Shown here: in pieces, positions 5,001-5,251 of the stretch
Layout of the letters: each line of letters opens with the position of its first letter
How positions within the stretch are numbered: the first letter of the stretch is position 1
Source: Rhizobium sp.
Lineage (GTDB): Bacteria; Pseudomonadota; Alphaproteobacteria; Rhizobiales; Rhizobiaceae
DNA length: 5,251 nt
Reading direction: 5' to 3'
Assembly (NCBI GenBank): GCA_003527225.1
Contig: DPXQ01000027.1
Coordinates: 1 to 5,251 of the forward strand
Made by a program: the position numbers and the translations under genes
The notes under the pieces: generated by a model
The model's database searches: none
What the model was told of the DNA's origin: nothing
What the model saw: only the letters and a program-made list of their open reading frames with translations

Positions 5001-5251
5001 ATGCCAGCCTATCGTTCGAGAACCACGACCCACGGCCGCAACATGGCGGGTGCGCGCGGCCTTTGGCGCGCCACCGGCATGAAGGATTCGGATTTCGGCA
5101 AGCCGATCATCGCGGTGGTCAACTCGTTCACCCAGTTCGTCCCCGGCCACGTGCACCTCAAGGACCTCGGCCAGCTGGTCGCCCGCGAGATCGAGGCTTC
5201 CGGCGGCGTCGCCAAGGAATTCAACACGATCGCCGTCGACGACGGCATCGC
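5001..5251 (+). CDS. ilvD: Dihydroxy-acid dehydratase, N-terminal part (partial)
   Basis: The first 83 residues are present; the gene runs off the right edge, and the full protein is usually about 610 residues. IlvD is an iron-sulfur enzyme that dehydrates 2,3-dihydroxy-isovalerate and 2,3-dihydroxy-3-methylvalerate in valine, leucine and isoleucine synthesis, in the cytoplasm. Identity is plain from [20 protein letters not shown] (1-20), [21 protein letters not shown] (33-53) and [16 protein letters not shown] (68-83), almost the same as E. coli IlvD. The Gly in FVPGHVHL is as in the E. coli enzyme; members of the other subgroup have a Cys there. The catalytic cluster cysteines lie beyond the window. 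GAGG (4989-4992) 8 nt upstream supports the start. It is transcribed away from msrP. Confidence 0.97.
   Translation, partial: MPAYRSRTTTHGRNMAGARGLWRATGMKDSDFGKPIIAVVNSFTQFVPGHVHLKDLGQLVAREIEASGGVAKEFNTIAVDDGI

Overview
The window looks like a chromosomal segment of an alphaproteobacterium, most likely Hyphomicrobiales/Rhizobiaceae (Rhizobium, Sinorhizobium or Agrobacterium type). This rests on the high GC content with GC-rich third positions, the alphaproteobacterial form of the RpoA tail and of L17 (acidic, Ala-rich extension), and GC-rich terminators with GNRA-type loops. The genus is inferred from protein style only, since no database search was possible.

Layout. (1) 1-710, plus strand: the end of the ribosomal-protein/RNA-polymerase operon, with the 3' end of rpoA, a small GC hairpin, rplQ, and a strong intrinsic terminator. 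(2) 728-2923, minus strand: a three-gene unit in transcription order YciI/DGPF-domain protein, VOC (glyoxalase-fold) protein, and an ECF sigma factor with a long C-terminal DUF6596/TPR-like extension (COG4941, ECF42 type). A match to the ECF42-type promoter signature (TGTCGA, 17 nt, CGTC) lies just upstream of the first gene, so the operon probably activates itself. (3) 3032-4701, minus strand: msrP-msrQ, the periplasmic methionine-sulfoxide reductase (Mo enzyme) and its haem membrane partner. They are separated by 1 nt and end in their own terminator. (4) 4702-5000: a divergent intergenic region holding a perfect 8-bp inverted repeat just upstream of msrP. (5) 5001 to the window end, plus strand: the 5' end of ilvD (dihydroxy-acid dehydratase).

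How the parts work together. rpoA/rplQ and ilvD are housekeeping genes. msrPQ repairs oxidised methionines in periplasmic proteins, using electrons passed from the membrane. The sigma/DGPF/VOC operon is the accessory part: the sigma factor has no recognisable anti-sigma gene next to it and carries its own large C-terminal domain, while its two small partners have folds but no known reaction. This operon lies between two nearly identical terminators in opposite orientation (25 of 28 positions match). The points most worth a second look are the predicted autoregulatory ECF42-type promoter, the paired terminators around the module, and the unexplained operator-like palindrome in front of msrP.
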